Shown one piece after another: positions 30,832-40,800 of a stretch of 56,737 nt of DNA; within the stretch, counting starts at the first letter, position 1, and every line of letters starts with the position of its first letter. The notes beneath the pieces were generated by a model. It was given only the letters and a program-made list of their open reading frames with translations, had not been told where the DNA came from and searched no databases. The translations under genes and the position numbers were made by a program. Source of the DNA: a virus; IMG/VR virus record IMGVR_UViG_3300013099_000004, positions 1-56,737 of that record, one strand, 5' to 3'.

Positions 30832-32474
30832 TGGTAAGCACTTTCAACATAATTGCCCCGCCAAGGCAACTAGCCCAGGAAGAACAAGTATTAGAAACTG
30901 GCCGTAGTAACCTTATTGCATTCGGCAAGCTATTCCTACCTGGCGACTTCAAGAAAACTAAAACCCCGTTCTTCCACTACGAGATAGGCGAAGCATATAT
31001 AGATAATACTATACGCCAACTTGCGGTAATAATAGCTCGTGGCCATGGCAAAACAGTACTTACTAAAGCATTCCTACTGCATACAATAGTCTATTATAGT
31101 CAAAAAGACGGACCTCCTCCACTAATGGCCTGGATAGCAGATACCATAGATAAAGTCTATAATAACATGGACTATATCGATAAACAAATACGCTTTAACC
31201 CTAGAATACGCCGTTACTTTGGTGACCTGTCAGGTAAGAAGCGAGGGCTTAAATGGTCAGAACACTATAAAGAGTTTACAAATGGTATAGCCTTAATATC
31301 ACGTTCTAATACAAAAGGAGTACGTGGTGAATCTAAAGGTAACATGCTAGGAGGTTCAGAGCGTTTCCATCTTATTGTACTTGACGATATAGAGAATGAA
31401 AAGAATACTATAACCCATGAAGCTCGTGAATACATTAAGCGTGAAGTTACTAATGCTATATTCCCTGCACTAGAACCTAATAAGGGTCGTCTTATTTTTA
31501 ACGGAACTCCAGTACATAATGACTCTCTGTGCCAGAACATTCTCGATGGTTGGAACAAGTCAATCCGTGACGGTACAACAGACAGCTACTCCTGGAAAGT
31601 AATTACTTATAGTGCTACCCAGCCTAATATGCCTGGCGGGGTATTATGGCCTGACTATTTCCCAAAAGAACGTCTTGAAGAACGTCGTAAATTCTATATA
31701 GATACAGTAGGCTCAGATGCAGGCTACTACCAGGAATATGAGCTTAAAGTGGTTAGTGACGCTACTCGCATCTGGAGTAGAGACCATTACAAGATACATA
31801 ATACTACGTACTATTATGATGACGAATTACAACATTCATTCCTTCTTACAGAATTAGGTGTAAAGATACCAGTCAATTGCTTCTTAGGTTGTGACCCAGC
31901 TACGGATATAACTACTAACGATAGTGACCTTAGCTCCATACTAGTAATAGCTGTAGATAGTAGTACGAATATTTACGTACTGGAATACAAGGCAGAGCTT
32001 GGAATGAAGGAAGTAGCAATATATGACATTGAAGGAAACAAGCTAACAGACAATGGAGTAGTGGAAACCATAGTCTCTTTATATGACTCTTACCATTGTA
32101 TAAACGGCACGTTAGAAGATGTAGGCATGACACGTGGTGTATGGACAAACCTTGACGCCTACAAAGTACGTAATAACAGGTTCGACCTGACTATAATACC
32201 TGAAGCTCCACAAGGCAGAGAAAAACTTAGTAAGATACAAGCAGGCTTAGGGCCTCATTTCTCTCATCGCCGTATATTCTTAAGAGAAGATATGTATGAC
32301 TTAAGGGAGCAGATAGAATCATTTGGTAAGTCAATGGCCCATGACGACATAATAGAGTCTTTATACTTTGCATGCAAAAATATGTATCCACCTAAAGACC
32401 TTGAATATAAAAATGGTGTATTCCGCCGTAAACGCACCTTCTTTAAACGTCGTAAATCATGGATAACTTTATAA
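30831..32474 (+). CDS. Terminase large subunit, 547 aa
   Basis: ATPase Walker A (IIARGHGKTVLTKAF, about 68-82), Walker B (HLIVLDDIENE, about 178-188) and a C-terminal RNase H-like nuclease domain starting with GCDPATDI (about 352) and ending with further acidic residues (LEDVGM around 427, SMAHDDIIESL around 504). This motor translocates DNA into the head and cuts the concatemer. Length and motif order are normal. Confidence 0.95.
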   Translation: MVSTFNIIAPPRQLAQEEQVLETGRSNLIAFGKLFLPGDFKKTKTPFFHYEIGEAYIDNTIRQLAVIIARGHGKTVLTKAFLLHTIVYYSQKDGPPPLMAWIADTIDKVYNNMDYIDKQIRFNPRIRRYFGDLSGKKRGLKWSEHYKEFTNGIALISRSNTKGVRGESKGNMLGGSERFHLIVLDDIENEKNTITHEAREYIKREVTNAIFPALEPNKGRLIFNGTPVHNDSLCQNILDGWNKSIRDGTTDSYSWKVITYSATQPNMPGGVLWPDYFPKERLEERRKFYIDTVGSDAGYYQEYELKVVSDATRIWSRDHYKIHNTTYYYDDELQHSFLLTELGVKIPVNCFLGCDPATDITTNDSDLSSILVIAVDSSTNIYVLEYKAELGMKEVAIYDIEGNKLTDNGVVETIVSLYDSYHCINGTLEDVGMTRGVWTNLDAYKVRNNRFDLTIIPEAPQGREKLSKIQAGLGPHFSHRRIFLREDMYDLREQIESFGKSMAHDDIIESLYFACKNMYPPKDLEYKNGVFRRKRTFFKRRKSWITL

Positions 32475-32492
32475 TATGAAAGGAGATTAGTA

Positions 32493-34766
32493 ATGCCTGA
32501 AAAGAAGAAAAATACCAAGAGGGATAAGGCTATGTCTAACTATACCTTATTCCAAAGGTTACGTAGTGGGGCATGGGTAAAATGGCGTAGAGACAGCCAA
32601 CAGTCTTATGACTTCTCACTAGGAGACCAGCTTACTAAACAGGAGCTTGACGACTTAAAACACGCAGGTATGCCTACCTTTACAGTAGATAAGATAAGCC
32701 AGTCTATAGAAGTCTTAAAGTACTTTATAACAGCTAATAACCCTGAGTTCCAAGCTATAGGTACTGAACTTAGTGATGACCGTTTAGCTAAAGTACATCA
32801 AGCTGTCTTAAAGCATATCATGTATATATCTGGTTTTAAAGGTGTATTTGGCAATGTGGTCAATGACGCACTTACTAAGTCAGTCGGCTTCCTGATGTGC
32901 TATATAGACCCAGACCTTGATAATGGTAATGGTGAAGTAGTCATTAAAAGCCTTAACCCATGGGATGTATATGTTGACCCCTCAACAGTTGACATTATGT
33001 ATCGTGATGCAGAATACATATTAATACATAAAGTATTTACCAAGAATACCCTTGTCAACATGCTACCTCAGTTTAAGAGTAAAATACTAAATGCAAAACA
33101 CGGCTCTATCTATTATAGCGATTACTCAGGCAAGGATTCTGACAATAGTAACTCAATACAGCCATGGGAAATATCAAATATAGTAGATAAAGAGGGTTCT
33201 ACTGAAGAACGTATAGACTATTACGAGAAATACTTTAAAAAACGTGTACAGTACTGGACTATTACTTTACGTGAGCAGCTTGATGAAACTCAAATGGAAC
33301 GTGTAAATAAGCAGATAGAAGCAGACCTTGCAGAATATCAGCAAGCCTTAGCCTCTGATGTTGAAGATAAGTCTATAGAAATAAATGATGCCCTTAAACG
33401 TGGTGATATATCAAAGGAACGTGCTCAGTTTGAGCTTAAAAAGCTACAAGAGCAAGCAGCTAAGGCAGTAGAGCAACGACGTAATGAGCTTGTTAATCAA
33501 GTAATTGCAGCAGTAAGTAAAACAGAAATACGTGTTGTAAGCGATGACGAATATAAAATACTAATCAAGAACAAAGACATCAAAGAACGTATAGTAAATG
33601 CAGTACAGTATTGGGAAACACGTATAGGAGTAATAGCTTCAGTAGGCGGAGATACATTCCTGTATGAAGCTACCTTGCCGATAAGTGAGTATCCTATAGT
33701 GCCTGTACCTTATACCCATACCGGTACTCCATATCCGATGTCAGCAGTACGTAAAGTCGTTGGTAAACAGCAGGAAGTAAATAAGACTCACCAGCTTATG
33801 GTATATAATGCAACATTAGGCTCGTCATTAAGATGGCTTCACGAAAAGGGAGCTATACCTAACGAGGATGAGTGGGACGCAACAGCTTCAATACCAGGTT
33901 CAAGGCTTGAATATAATAAAGGCTTTACTCCGCCAGTGCCAGTTCAGCCTATGCAGCTTAGTACTGCATTCTATGAAATAGCTACTAAAGGCGAACGTGA
34001 TATAGAGGAAGGGCTTGGGGTATCTCCATTCAGTATGGGTACTGAAGTACCAGCTCATATACCATATCGTGGTATGCTGCAATGGGATGAAGCTTCAACA
34101 CGTAGAATACGTGCTTGGGTAACTAATACATTAGAGCCAGCCCTTGAACACTTTGGCAAGGTAGTTACTCAGCTTGCCCAATACCACTACGACACAGAAA
34201 AAGTAATACGTCTTGTTGACCCAGATACAAACAACGTAGAAGAGTATAAGATAAACGTACCTGTTTATGACTCATTAGGCTCAGTAGTATCACGTTATAA
34301 TGATTACCAGTCAACACGCTTTGATATTCGTATAGTATCAGGTTCTACCTTGCCGAGGAATAGACGTATGGAAGCTGCCGAAGTAATGGAATATTACAAG
34401 CTAGGTGCGGTTGACGATATAGCATTACTTACTACATCTACGATACCTGACAAGGAAGCTATTATAGCAAGGAAGTCTATGTATGCTCACCTTAAAGGTA
34501 TTAATGACGCCCTTGAAAAACAGGTAAAAGAGATGGCCGGTACTATAGAAACCCTTAAACGACAGCTTGTACAAGCCGGCATTAAGGTTAAAGTTAAAGA
34601 AGTTGACGCTGAGCTTAGCAAGATAGTATCTGACCATAAGGCAGCCTTGAGAGCAGCCGAAGCTCGTTATCGTATGGAACTACGTGCTGCCGGAGCTGAA
34701 GCTAAACATAATGCTAAAAATAAGGAGGTAGAAGAAAAGGCTAAAAAGACAAGTAACAATAAATAA
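32493..34766 (+). CDS. Portal protein, 757 aa
   Basis: AAAGGAG precedes the ATG. Follows the terminase and precedes scaffold and capsid, the standard place. N-terminal basic domain, then the conserved alpha/beta core (LNPWDVYVDPS, about 150), long central helices (about 260-350), a crown-like helical C-terminus with coiled-coil character (about 660-757). The layout resembles P22-type portals. It forms the ring at the unique vertex. Confidence 0.9.
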   Translation: MPEKKKNTKRDKAMSNYTLFQRLRSGAWVKWRRDSQQSYDFSLGDQLTKQELDDLKHAGMPTFTVDKISQSIEVLKYFITANNPEFQAIGTELSDDRLAKVHQAVLKHIMYISGFKGVFGNVVNDALTKSVGFLMCYIDPDLDNGNGEVVIKSLNPWDVYVDPSTVDIMYRDAEYILIHKVFTKNTLVNMLPQFKSKILNAKHGSIYYSDYSGKDSDNSNSIQPWEISNIVDKEGSTEERIDYYEKYFKKRVQYWTITLREQLDETQMERVNKQIEADLAEYQQALASDVEDKSIEINDALKRGDISKERAQFELKKLQEQAAKAVEQRRNELVNQVIAAVSKTEIRVVSDDEYKILIKNKDIKERIVNAVQYWETRIGVIASVGGDTFLYEATLPISEYPIVPVPYTHTGTPYPMSAVRKVVGKQQEVNKTHQLMVYNATLGSSLRWLHEKGAIPNEDEWDATASIPGSRLEYNKGFTPPVPVQPMQLSTAFYEIATKGERDIEEGLGVSPFSMGTEVPAHIPYRGMLQWDEASTRRIRAWVTNTLEPALEHFGKVVTQLAQYHYDTEKVIRLVDPDTNNVEEYKINVPVYDSLGSVVSRYNDYQSTRFDIRIVSGSTLPRNRRMEAAEVMEYYKLGAVDDIALLTTSTIPDKEAIIARKSMYAHLKGINDALEKQVKEMAGTIETLKRQLVQAGIKVKVKEVDAELSKIVSDHKAALRAAEARYRMELRAAGAEAKHNAKNKEVEEKAKKTSNNK

Positions 34767-34775
34767 AATAGTTAC

Positions 34776-34803
34776 TTGACATACAGTAATATATACATAT
34801 ATT
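34776..34803 (+). promoter_or_regulatory. Candidate sigma-70 promoter before scaffold and capsid genes
   Basis: Consensus TTGACA (34776-34781), 16-base spacer and TATATT (34798-34803) in the short gap after the portal gene. It could boost scaffold and capsid expression. Prediction only. Confidence 0.55.
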
Positions 34804-34833
34804 GATTTTAGAATTTAACAATAGGAGGTAATT

Positions 34834-35730
34834 ATGTCAGACTTTACAACGGATAAAGGTACAGCCCAAAAGGATGTATCTCCCGTAGCCACAGTTTCTG
34901 GTGATAATGACACCAAAAGTGTTACTACTATAACACCAGAACCTGTTGATGACAACAAAAGACAGGATAAGTACACAACAGAGGAACTGTTAAAGCTCTA
35001 TTCCGAATCTTCTAAGGAAGGTAAAAGATTACATGCTTTAACTAAAGAGCAGGAAGCCCGAATAAAGGAACTAGAAGATACTGTTAATACTTTATCAACT
35101 AAGTATCAGGAAGTTGAACCTTGGGCAAAAGCTCTTGAAAATCCAGATTTTGTTAGGTACATCAGTAACTATGACCCCCAAAAGGGGAGTGCTGATACCA
35201 CAACTAACAGTAACGATTACGGTTTAGGGGATAATTTCGAGGACTTTGAACCTCGTGATATGTTTAATCCCAACACTCCATCAGGAAAGTTCTTTGCAGA
35301 TATTGTATCACAGCAGGTAAAAACAGTTCTTAACAAAGAATTGTCTGTGCGTGACCAACAGATGCAACAGAAAGAACTACAGGAAAAGGCTGCTATGGAA
35401 ATAGAACGTCAAATTAATGACTTCATTAAGGACAACCCACATATTAACCGAGAAGAAGTAGAAGCTGCTTTAGAAGCTGCCAAAAGCAGACCTCTTACAG
35501 TAGCTGACATTTACTACACAATTAACAGGGATAAAATTAATGAAGATATAAGGCGTTCTACATTAGAGGAAATACAGAATAAACGTCAAAAGACTATTTC
35601 TACTCCTTATCCATTAGCAGTGAGTGCTTCAAGTGATGATGGCAGTGCAGATAAAGACCCCTCTGACCGTATGTATGACATACTCTCAAGGAATTTGAAT
35701 GTACTCGGTATTGTACCTGAAGCTACGTAA
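34834..35730 (+). CDS. Scaffold protein, 298 aa
   Basis: Acidic, low-complexity N-terminus, central coiled coil (about 45-95, EARIKELEDTVNTLSTKYQE), second helical region (about 170-250) and polar end, all typical of scaffolds. It sits directly before the major capsid gene. AGGAGG precedes ATG. It should drive procapsid assembly and be absent from virions. Confidence 0.85.
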   Translation: MSDFTTDKGTAQKDVSPVATVSGDNDTKSVTTITPEPVDDNKRQDKYTTEELLKLYSESSKEGKRLHALTKEQEARIKELEDTVNTLSTKYQEVEPWAKALENPDFVRYISNYDPQKGSADTTTNSNDYGLGDNFEDFEPRDMFNPNTPSGKFFADIVSQQVKTVLNKELSVRDQQMQQKELQEKAAMEIERQINDFIKDNPHINREEVEAALEAAKSRPLTVADIYYTINRDKINEDIRRSTLEEIQNKRQKTISTPYPLAVSASSDDGSADKDPSDRMYDILSRNLNVLGIVPEAT

Positions 35731-35743
35731 TCTAATACGATAG

Positions 35744-35771
35744 CCTCCTGTACAGTACTATATTAAGGAGG
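35744..35771 (+). promoter_or_regulatory. Anti-Shine-Dalgarno hairpin before the capsid gene
   Basis: CCTCCT (35744-35749) can pair with AGGAGG (35766-35771), the ribosome binding site of the capsid gene, with a 16-base loop. The start codon is at 35777. The pairing would mask the site unless opened by translation or a factor. Confidence 0.5.
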
Positions 35772-35776
35772 TTAAT

Positions 35777-37309
35777 ATGACTACACCTTACACTGCTTCT
35801 GATTTTAACGTAACTGATAACGATAGTACGTTAAACGTTGGCGACCTTCGGCGTGGTTACGCATTTACGTCATCTAAGCTTGCTACTCTCAATGTAGCAC
35901 AGGATAGACTGTTCCATATTTTGGCTACTATGCGTAACGAGCCTACACCTGATTCTCAGTTTAAGATTACTGAGGAGCGCCCCTTTCACTGGCGTAGATA
36001 TGGGTTTGTAACAGGATGGAAAACATGGAGTGGTTCAGGTAGCGTACCTGTAACAGGCTATACTGAAGACTCTTCTGATATATCTTCACTTGCACCGCAG
36101 ACCCAGGGTTCTTACATGGCATTTAAAGTAGGAACTGACTATAAATCTGAAGGTAATGTAGGAAACGTATTTGGTCAGTCCAACAACGAAATTACTATAG
36201 GGGATAATGGAACTTGTCCTATCTTCTTTACTAAGAATCAGATAGTTAAAATCTGTACTTCAAGTGCAGTAACTGATAAACTCCCCGACGATTATTTCAC
36301 AGCTAAAATACTTGATGTTCAGACATCTGGTAATTATGCCTATATAGGAGTCGAGGTAGTAAGACCACTTACCGCTGCTGCAAATAAGCACTTATGCTCC
36401 TTTGTTGCAGCCGATACCCCAATATCTGAGACTTATACTTACGCCCACGGTACTACTGTAGGCGATACAAAGAAAATATTGGACGGTATGAAGATTACTG
36501 TAGTGGGTAACGCATATGCCCCTGGAAGTGGTCTTCCTGATTACTACAATGACCAGCCTTTCAGTACTCGTTATGGCTATACTATGATTCTTAAGTGTGC
36601 TTACGGTATGGATAATACTGCTCGTGCAACAGAATACAAGATAGTTAAGAACGAGTTTGAGCGTAACTGGACTAGAACCCTTATGGCCTTTAAGTGGGAT
36701 ATAGCTCAGGAAATCTACTTCTCCTCATTATACAGAGAATCTGATGGTACACAGCATACACAGGGTATTGTGGACTGGGCAATTAACTATGGTAATGTAT
36801 TCTCTATGGATTCTACCAAGTCTGAAGACGACTTCTTAGAGGACTTCTCTACACTTCTTGACCCAAGGTTTAATCCTATTAGTAATTACCTGTTTGTAGT
36901 ACCTACTTACTGGTTTAACTTCTTCTTCAAGCTTGGCAGTGGCGGATACCATTATAATACTCTCATGCTTGGTAATGCTACAGATAACCGTGGTGCTCTC
37001 TATGGTATTAACTTCGCAGGTAAAGCAAGAATAGGTAATGCTCAGATATTCCAGTATTCAACATATCATGGTACTATTAACGTTATGGAAGACATCCATC
37101 TTAATGGTACTCCTATAAAGATGCTTGCTATTCCTATGAACAATATCAAGTATCGTCCTCTTAAGGGCAATGGAATTGACCGTGACGTTTACATTATAGA
37201 AGGAATACAGACCTTAGAGAAAACAGGTATTGATGCATTTGTAAACCATGGTATTGTCGAGTTTGGTATTGAAACCACACTGCCTGAAACTTGGGGAATT
37301 TGGTTATAA
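35777..37309 (+). CDS. Major capsid protein, 510 aa
   Basis: Large, abundant-looking protein (balanced composition, frequent GGT/ACT/CTT codons, strong AAGGAGG site) placed after scaffold. Mixed alpha/beta without cysteine clusters, consistent with an HK97-fold capsid subunit. The loop-rich centre (about 100-260) may be an insertion domain. No protease or processing motif seen. Identification rests on order and character rather than a sequence motif. Confidence 0.85.
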   Translation: MTTPYTASDFNVTDNDSTLNVGDLRRGYAFTSSKLATLNVAQDRLFHILATMRNEPTPDSQFKITEERPFHWRRYGFVTGWKTWSGSGSVPVTGYTEDSSDISSLAPQTQGSYMAFKVGTDYKSEGNVGNVFGQSNNEITIGDNGTCPIFFTKNQIVKICTSSAVTDKLPDDYFTAKILDVQTSGNYAYIGVEVVRPLTAAANKHLCSFVAADTPISETYTYAHGTTVGDTKKILDGMKITVVGNAYAPGSGLPDYYNDQPFSTRYGYTMILKCAYGMDNTARATEYKIVKNEFERNWTRTLMAFKWDIAQEIYFSSLYRESDGTQHTQGIVDWAINYGNVFSMDSTKSEDDFLEDFSTLLDPRFNPISNYLFVVPTYWFNFFFKLGSGGYHYNTLMLGNATDNRGALYGINFAGKARIGNAQIFQYSTYHGTINVMEDIHLNGTPIKMLAIPMNNIKYRPLKGNGIDRDVYIIEGIQTLEKTGIDAFVNHGIVEFGIETTLPETWGIWL

Positions 37310-37336
37310 CAATAAAGCCCTTTAAGGAGGTTAATT

Positions 37337-37735
37337 ATGGGTAACGTTTATCTTGATGGAAAGAATGGGTTTGCCATAGATGAGGATAGGCTAGCTGCTT
37401 TTACAGTCTGCCCTATTGTCAGCGATGAGGTTGACCTTCATGTAGCTGCTACCACGACTTGTGTTGAAGTACCGCCTGGAAGTATAGTTACCAAGGTAGC
37501 AATATGGAATAACAGTGATACTGATGTGGGTGGTTCTGGTGATATTGATGTTGGAACTTCTGGTGACACAGACAAGTTTATTGATGGCTTATCTGAACTT
37601 GTAGCCGGCGATGTTTCAATATCTACAGTTGGAACGTATTTAGCTGATGGCGGTGCAGTTGTAATTAAAGTCAACGACACTAATGGTGCGGACGGTTCTA
37701 CAGCTAAGCTATTAGTATGGTACACTACATTATAA
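37337..37735 (+). CDS. Candidate capsid accessory/decoration protein, 132 aa
   Basis: Ser/Gly/Asp-rich beta protein (DTDVGGSGDIDVGTSGDTD, about 61-79) directly behind the capsid gene with AGGAGG before ATG. Its composition fits a head-decoration or head-tail accessory protein; no direct motif. The gene at 48128 is a similar small beta-rich protein. Confidence 0.65.
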   Translation: MGNVYLDGKNGFAIDEDRLAAFTVCPIVSDEVDLHVAATTTCVEVPPGSIVTKVAIWNNSDTDVGGSGDIDVGTSGDTDKFIDGLSELVAGDVSISTVGTYLADGGAVVIKVNDTNGADGSTAKLLVWYTTL

Positions 37736-37757
37736 CGTATTGTAATGAATATGGCAC

Positions 37758-37865
37758 GTATGGCATACAATATCTGTTGCATTATTGCAACTGGCGGAGG
37801 TGGACTCCATTGAACCCGTTTAAAACGGTAACCACATATAAATAAAAAGGTACTGTATGCCATAC
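37758..37865 (+). ncRNA. Structured intergenic element (11-bp stem enclosing three hairpins)
   Basis: GTATGGCATAC (37758-37768) and GTATGCCATAC (37855-37865) are exact reverse complements, enclosing hairpins GTTGCA/TGCAAC, GGAG/CTCC and CCGTTT/AAACGG. This makes a four-way-junction, cloverleaf-like fold in an otherwise non-coding 155-base gap. The downstream start (37891) has only a weak ribosome site, so control of the giant coiled-coil gene is a possibility. Confidence 0.6.
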
Positions 37866-37890
37866 TGCTACTAACTTAATAGGCCAAGAT

Positions 37891-40800
37891 ATGAGTGTTA
37901 GTTTAGATACAAGAGTACAGCAGTTATCAGGTGATATAGTAGTAGACGAGGGAGTGCTACACCATTGGTATGAAGATGGTGGTATTGATATATTTAACCG
38001 TATAAAGATAATTAATCCTAACTTATTGCCTGAATTTAGTACTACTACCCGTGATATAACGGGCGCATTAGGTATAAGTATAGAACAGACAGGGTCAGAA
38101 TATGGTTCACTAGGTATAGCTTATGTAGAACGTGACGGATACCCATGTACTGAGATACCACAGTATCTGGCTTCTAAAGCAGCAGACCCCAACTCTATAT
38201 ATTATGCTACTAAGAAACATCCCGTATATTATATTGCAAGAGGGTATATATATATACTTCCTACTCCAAGTACTGATGAAACTGGTCATGTGTATACATA
38301 TGCATCACCTAGATATATGTCTATATCGTCTGAAGATGATTTAATGTACTTCCCCTCAAAGTACAATCATCTAGTAGTATTATATGCAGCTATGCAAAAT
38401 GTACTTAGTAAAATAAGTAATATATCAATACCCCAGGATGTAGTTATACCTGCTGTTCCAGTGTTCGACGGTTTATCTTCAGTAAGCCAATCTCTGCCTA
38501 CATTCGAGACAGTTGACCAATTAACACTGCCTACTGTACCTTCTATAGATGATATAGACTTTAGTAGTATTGACTATATACCTGTATTCGTACATCCTGT
38601 ATCTATCTCATTACCTGACTTATCATTAGGTAGTGACCTTGACATAAGCTCGTTTACTCAGTCAACGTCAGCCCCTACACCACCTAGCATATCAATAGGT
38701 GACGGCAATGTTGCTACTTTTGGTACTCCCCCTACTTTTGTAGCTCCCACACTTACACTGGAAACTCTTAGTACCCCAGAAGGTATTACATTACCAGCAG
38801 TCCCTACTATGGGTGAATTTATATCAGTAACTGAATCATTGCCTGTTTGGGATACCGTAGATGCAATTACATTACCTACTCCGCCTACGGATGCTAATAT
38901 AGATTTTTCGGATGTTGACTATATTCCTGTGTTTGTGTATCCAATATCAATATCTTTGCCTGAACTGGATTTAGGTAATGACCTTAATATAAGTTCATTT
39001 ACTCAAACAATTACTCCGCCTACACCACCTGACATATCAATCAGTGATGGGTCTATCGCAACGTTTTCTACAGCTCCTACATATAGTGCTCCTAGTTTAA
39101 CACTCTCAGATGCACCAACTACATCTGAGCTTGTTTTACCAGATGCCCCTACAATAGACTCCTACATTACTGTAAGTGAAACACTGCCTACATGGACTAC
39201 AGTAAGTTCACCTTCTCTACCGACAGCTCCATCAGACACTAATATAGACTTCTCGTCAGTACTAAGTGCTCCTGCATTTAATCCGCCATCATTACTAGTT
39301 CTTCCGGCTGTGCCTGATATTGACGTAACATTGTCCAAGTCTTTATCTGATATACCTGCTATAAGTGATATTAGTTTACCTACATTGACTCTGCCTTCAG
39401 CACCTACTATACCGGACCTTACTATATCAGCTACTCCACCTACTGCTCCTTCAGCACCTTCATACCATTCTAACACGGTATCTATAGGTATTCCGCTGCC
39501 TACATACACACATACTAACCCATGGATTTCATTTACTACGATATTAAGTGATATATCTACATATATAGATACTGATGAGGACGTCGAGTTAGCATCAGCC
39601 AAATTGCAGCAAATGAAGCTTGATATAGATGCAATGCTTGCAGAGATTCAGGACGAGCTGAACTCCTTTAATAGCAATATAAGCAATTATAAGGCAGAAC
39701 TCGAGAAACAGATAGCTGAATACAAGTATATACTTGATGTAGATAATAGTGAATATATAGCAGAACTTCAAAGATATAATGCTCAGATAAATGATTATGC
39801 AGCTCAAGTAAATACCGAGGTTGCAGAATATGTAAACACATATATCAATACTGACCTTAGAGTATGGGAAATACAGGTACAATCAGCTATAGCAGAATAC
39901 CAAGCTAAATCCGGAGCTGAAATCCAGAAATACATAGCTTCTACTAAAGCAGGGGTATCTGAAGCTGAAGCCCTAGTATATAGCACAGAGCTTCAGAAGG
40001 TTTCCTTGGAGAACAATCTTAAGTTGCAAAAGTACTCTGAAGTGGTAGCCTCAAAGGTTAACGAATACAAGGTAGAACTAGATAAGGCAGTACAAGACTA
40101 TACTGCTGACTTTAAGGTATGGGAAACCGAGATTACTAAAGCTATTAACACTTACCAAGCTGAAACTGGTTATGACCTTAATAAGTACGTAGCTGAAGTA
40201 CAGGCAGTTCTTGGTGAACATACAGCTAATCTTAATAATGAAGCTCAGCAATTTAAGAGCAATCTTGACAAGTATATAGCTAACTTACAGTATGTAAATG
40301 CTACTAATGACAGAGTACTTAATAAATATATAGCAGATATTAACAAGTATAATGCAGAAGCAAGCGTTGCAATACAGGAATGGACATTAACTAATATACA
40401 AGATGCCCAAACTTACTGGTTGCATACACGTCAAACAGACATCAGCAAGTATCAGCTCGATATTCAAAATGCGCTAAACGAATTTAACAAGCTGAACACC
40501 GAGTATCAAGCAGATATACAGAAGAAGATAACTGAAGCTAGTAACTTACTAAGTAGTGACGCTGAAACCGCTAGAGCGGAACTCCAAAAGTACGCACATC
40601 AGCTGTCTCAGTATCAAATAGATGTGAATACTGAAGTACAGGAGTATTTGCAAAAAGAAGTTCAAGCAGCATTAACTATATGGATTGAAAAGCGTAAAGA
40701 TTTATTAAGCGAATTTAAAATTAAATCCGATAACGTAATAAATAAATATAATAGTGAGCTTAATGAAGCAATAAGTAAATTCCAATCAGATATACAAATA

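Noticed and set aside
35732-35752. T7-type promoter start (TAATACGA)
   Set aside because: Only the first 8 or so bases of the consensus are present, and no single-subunit RNA polymerase gene exists in the window.
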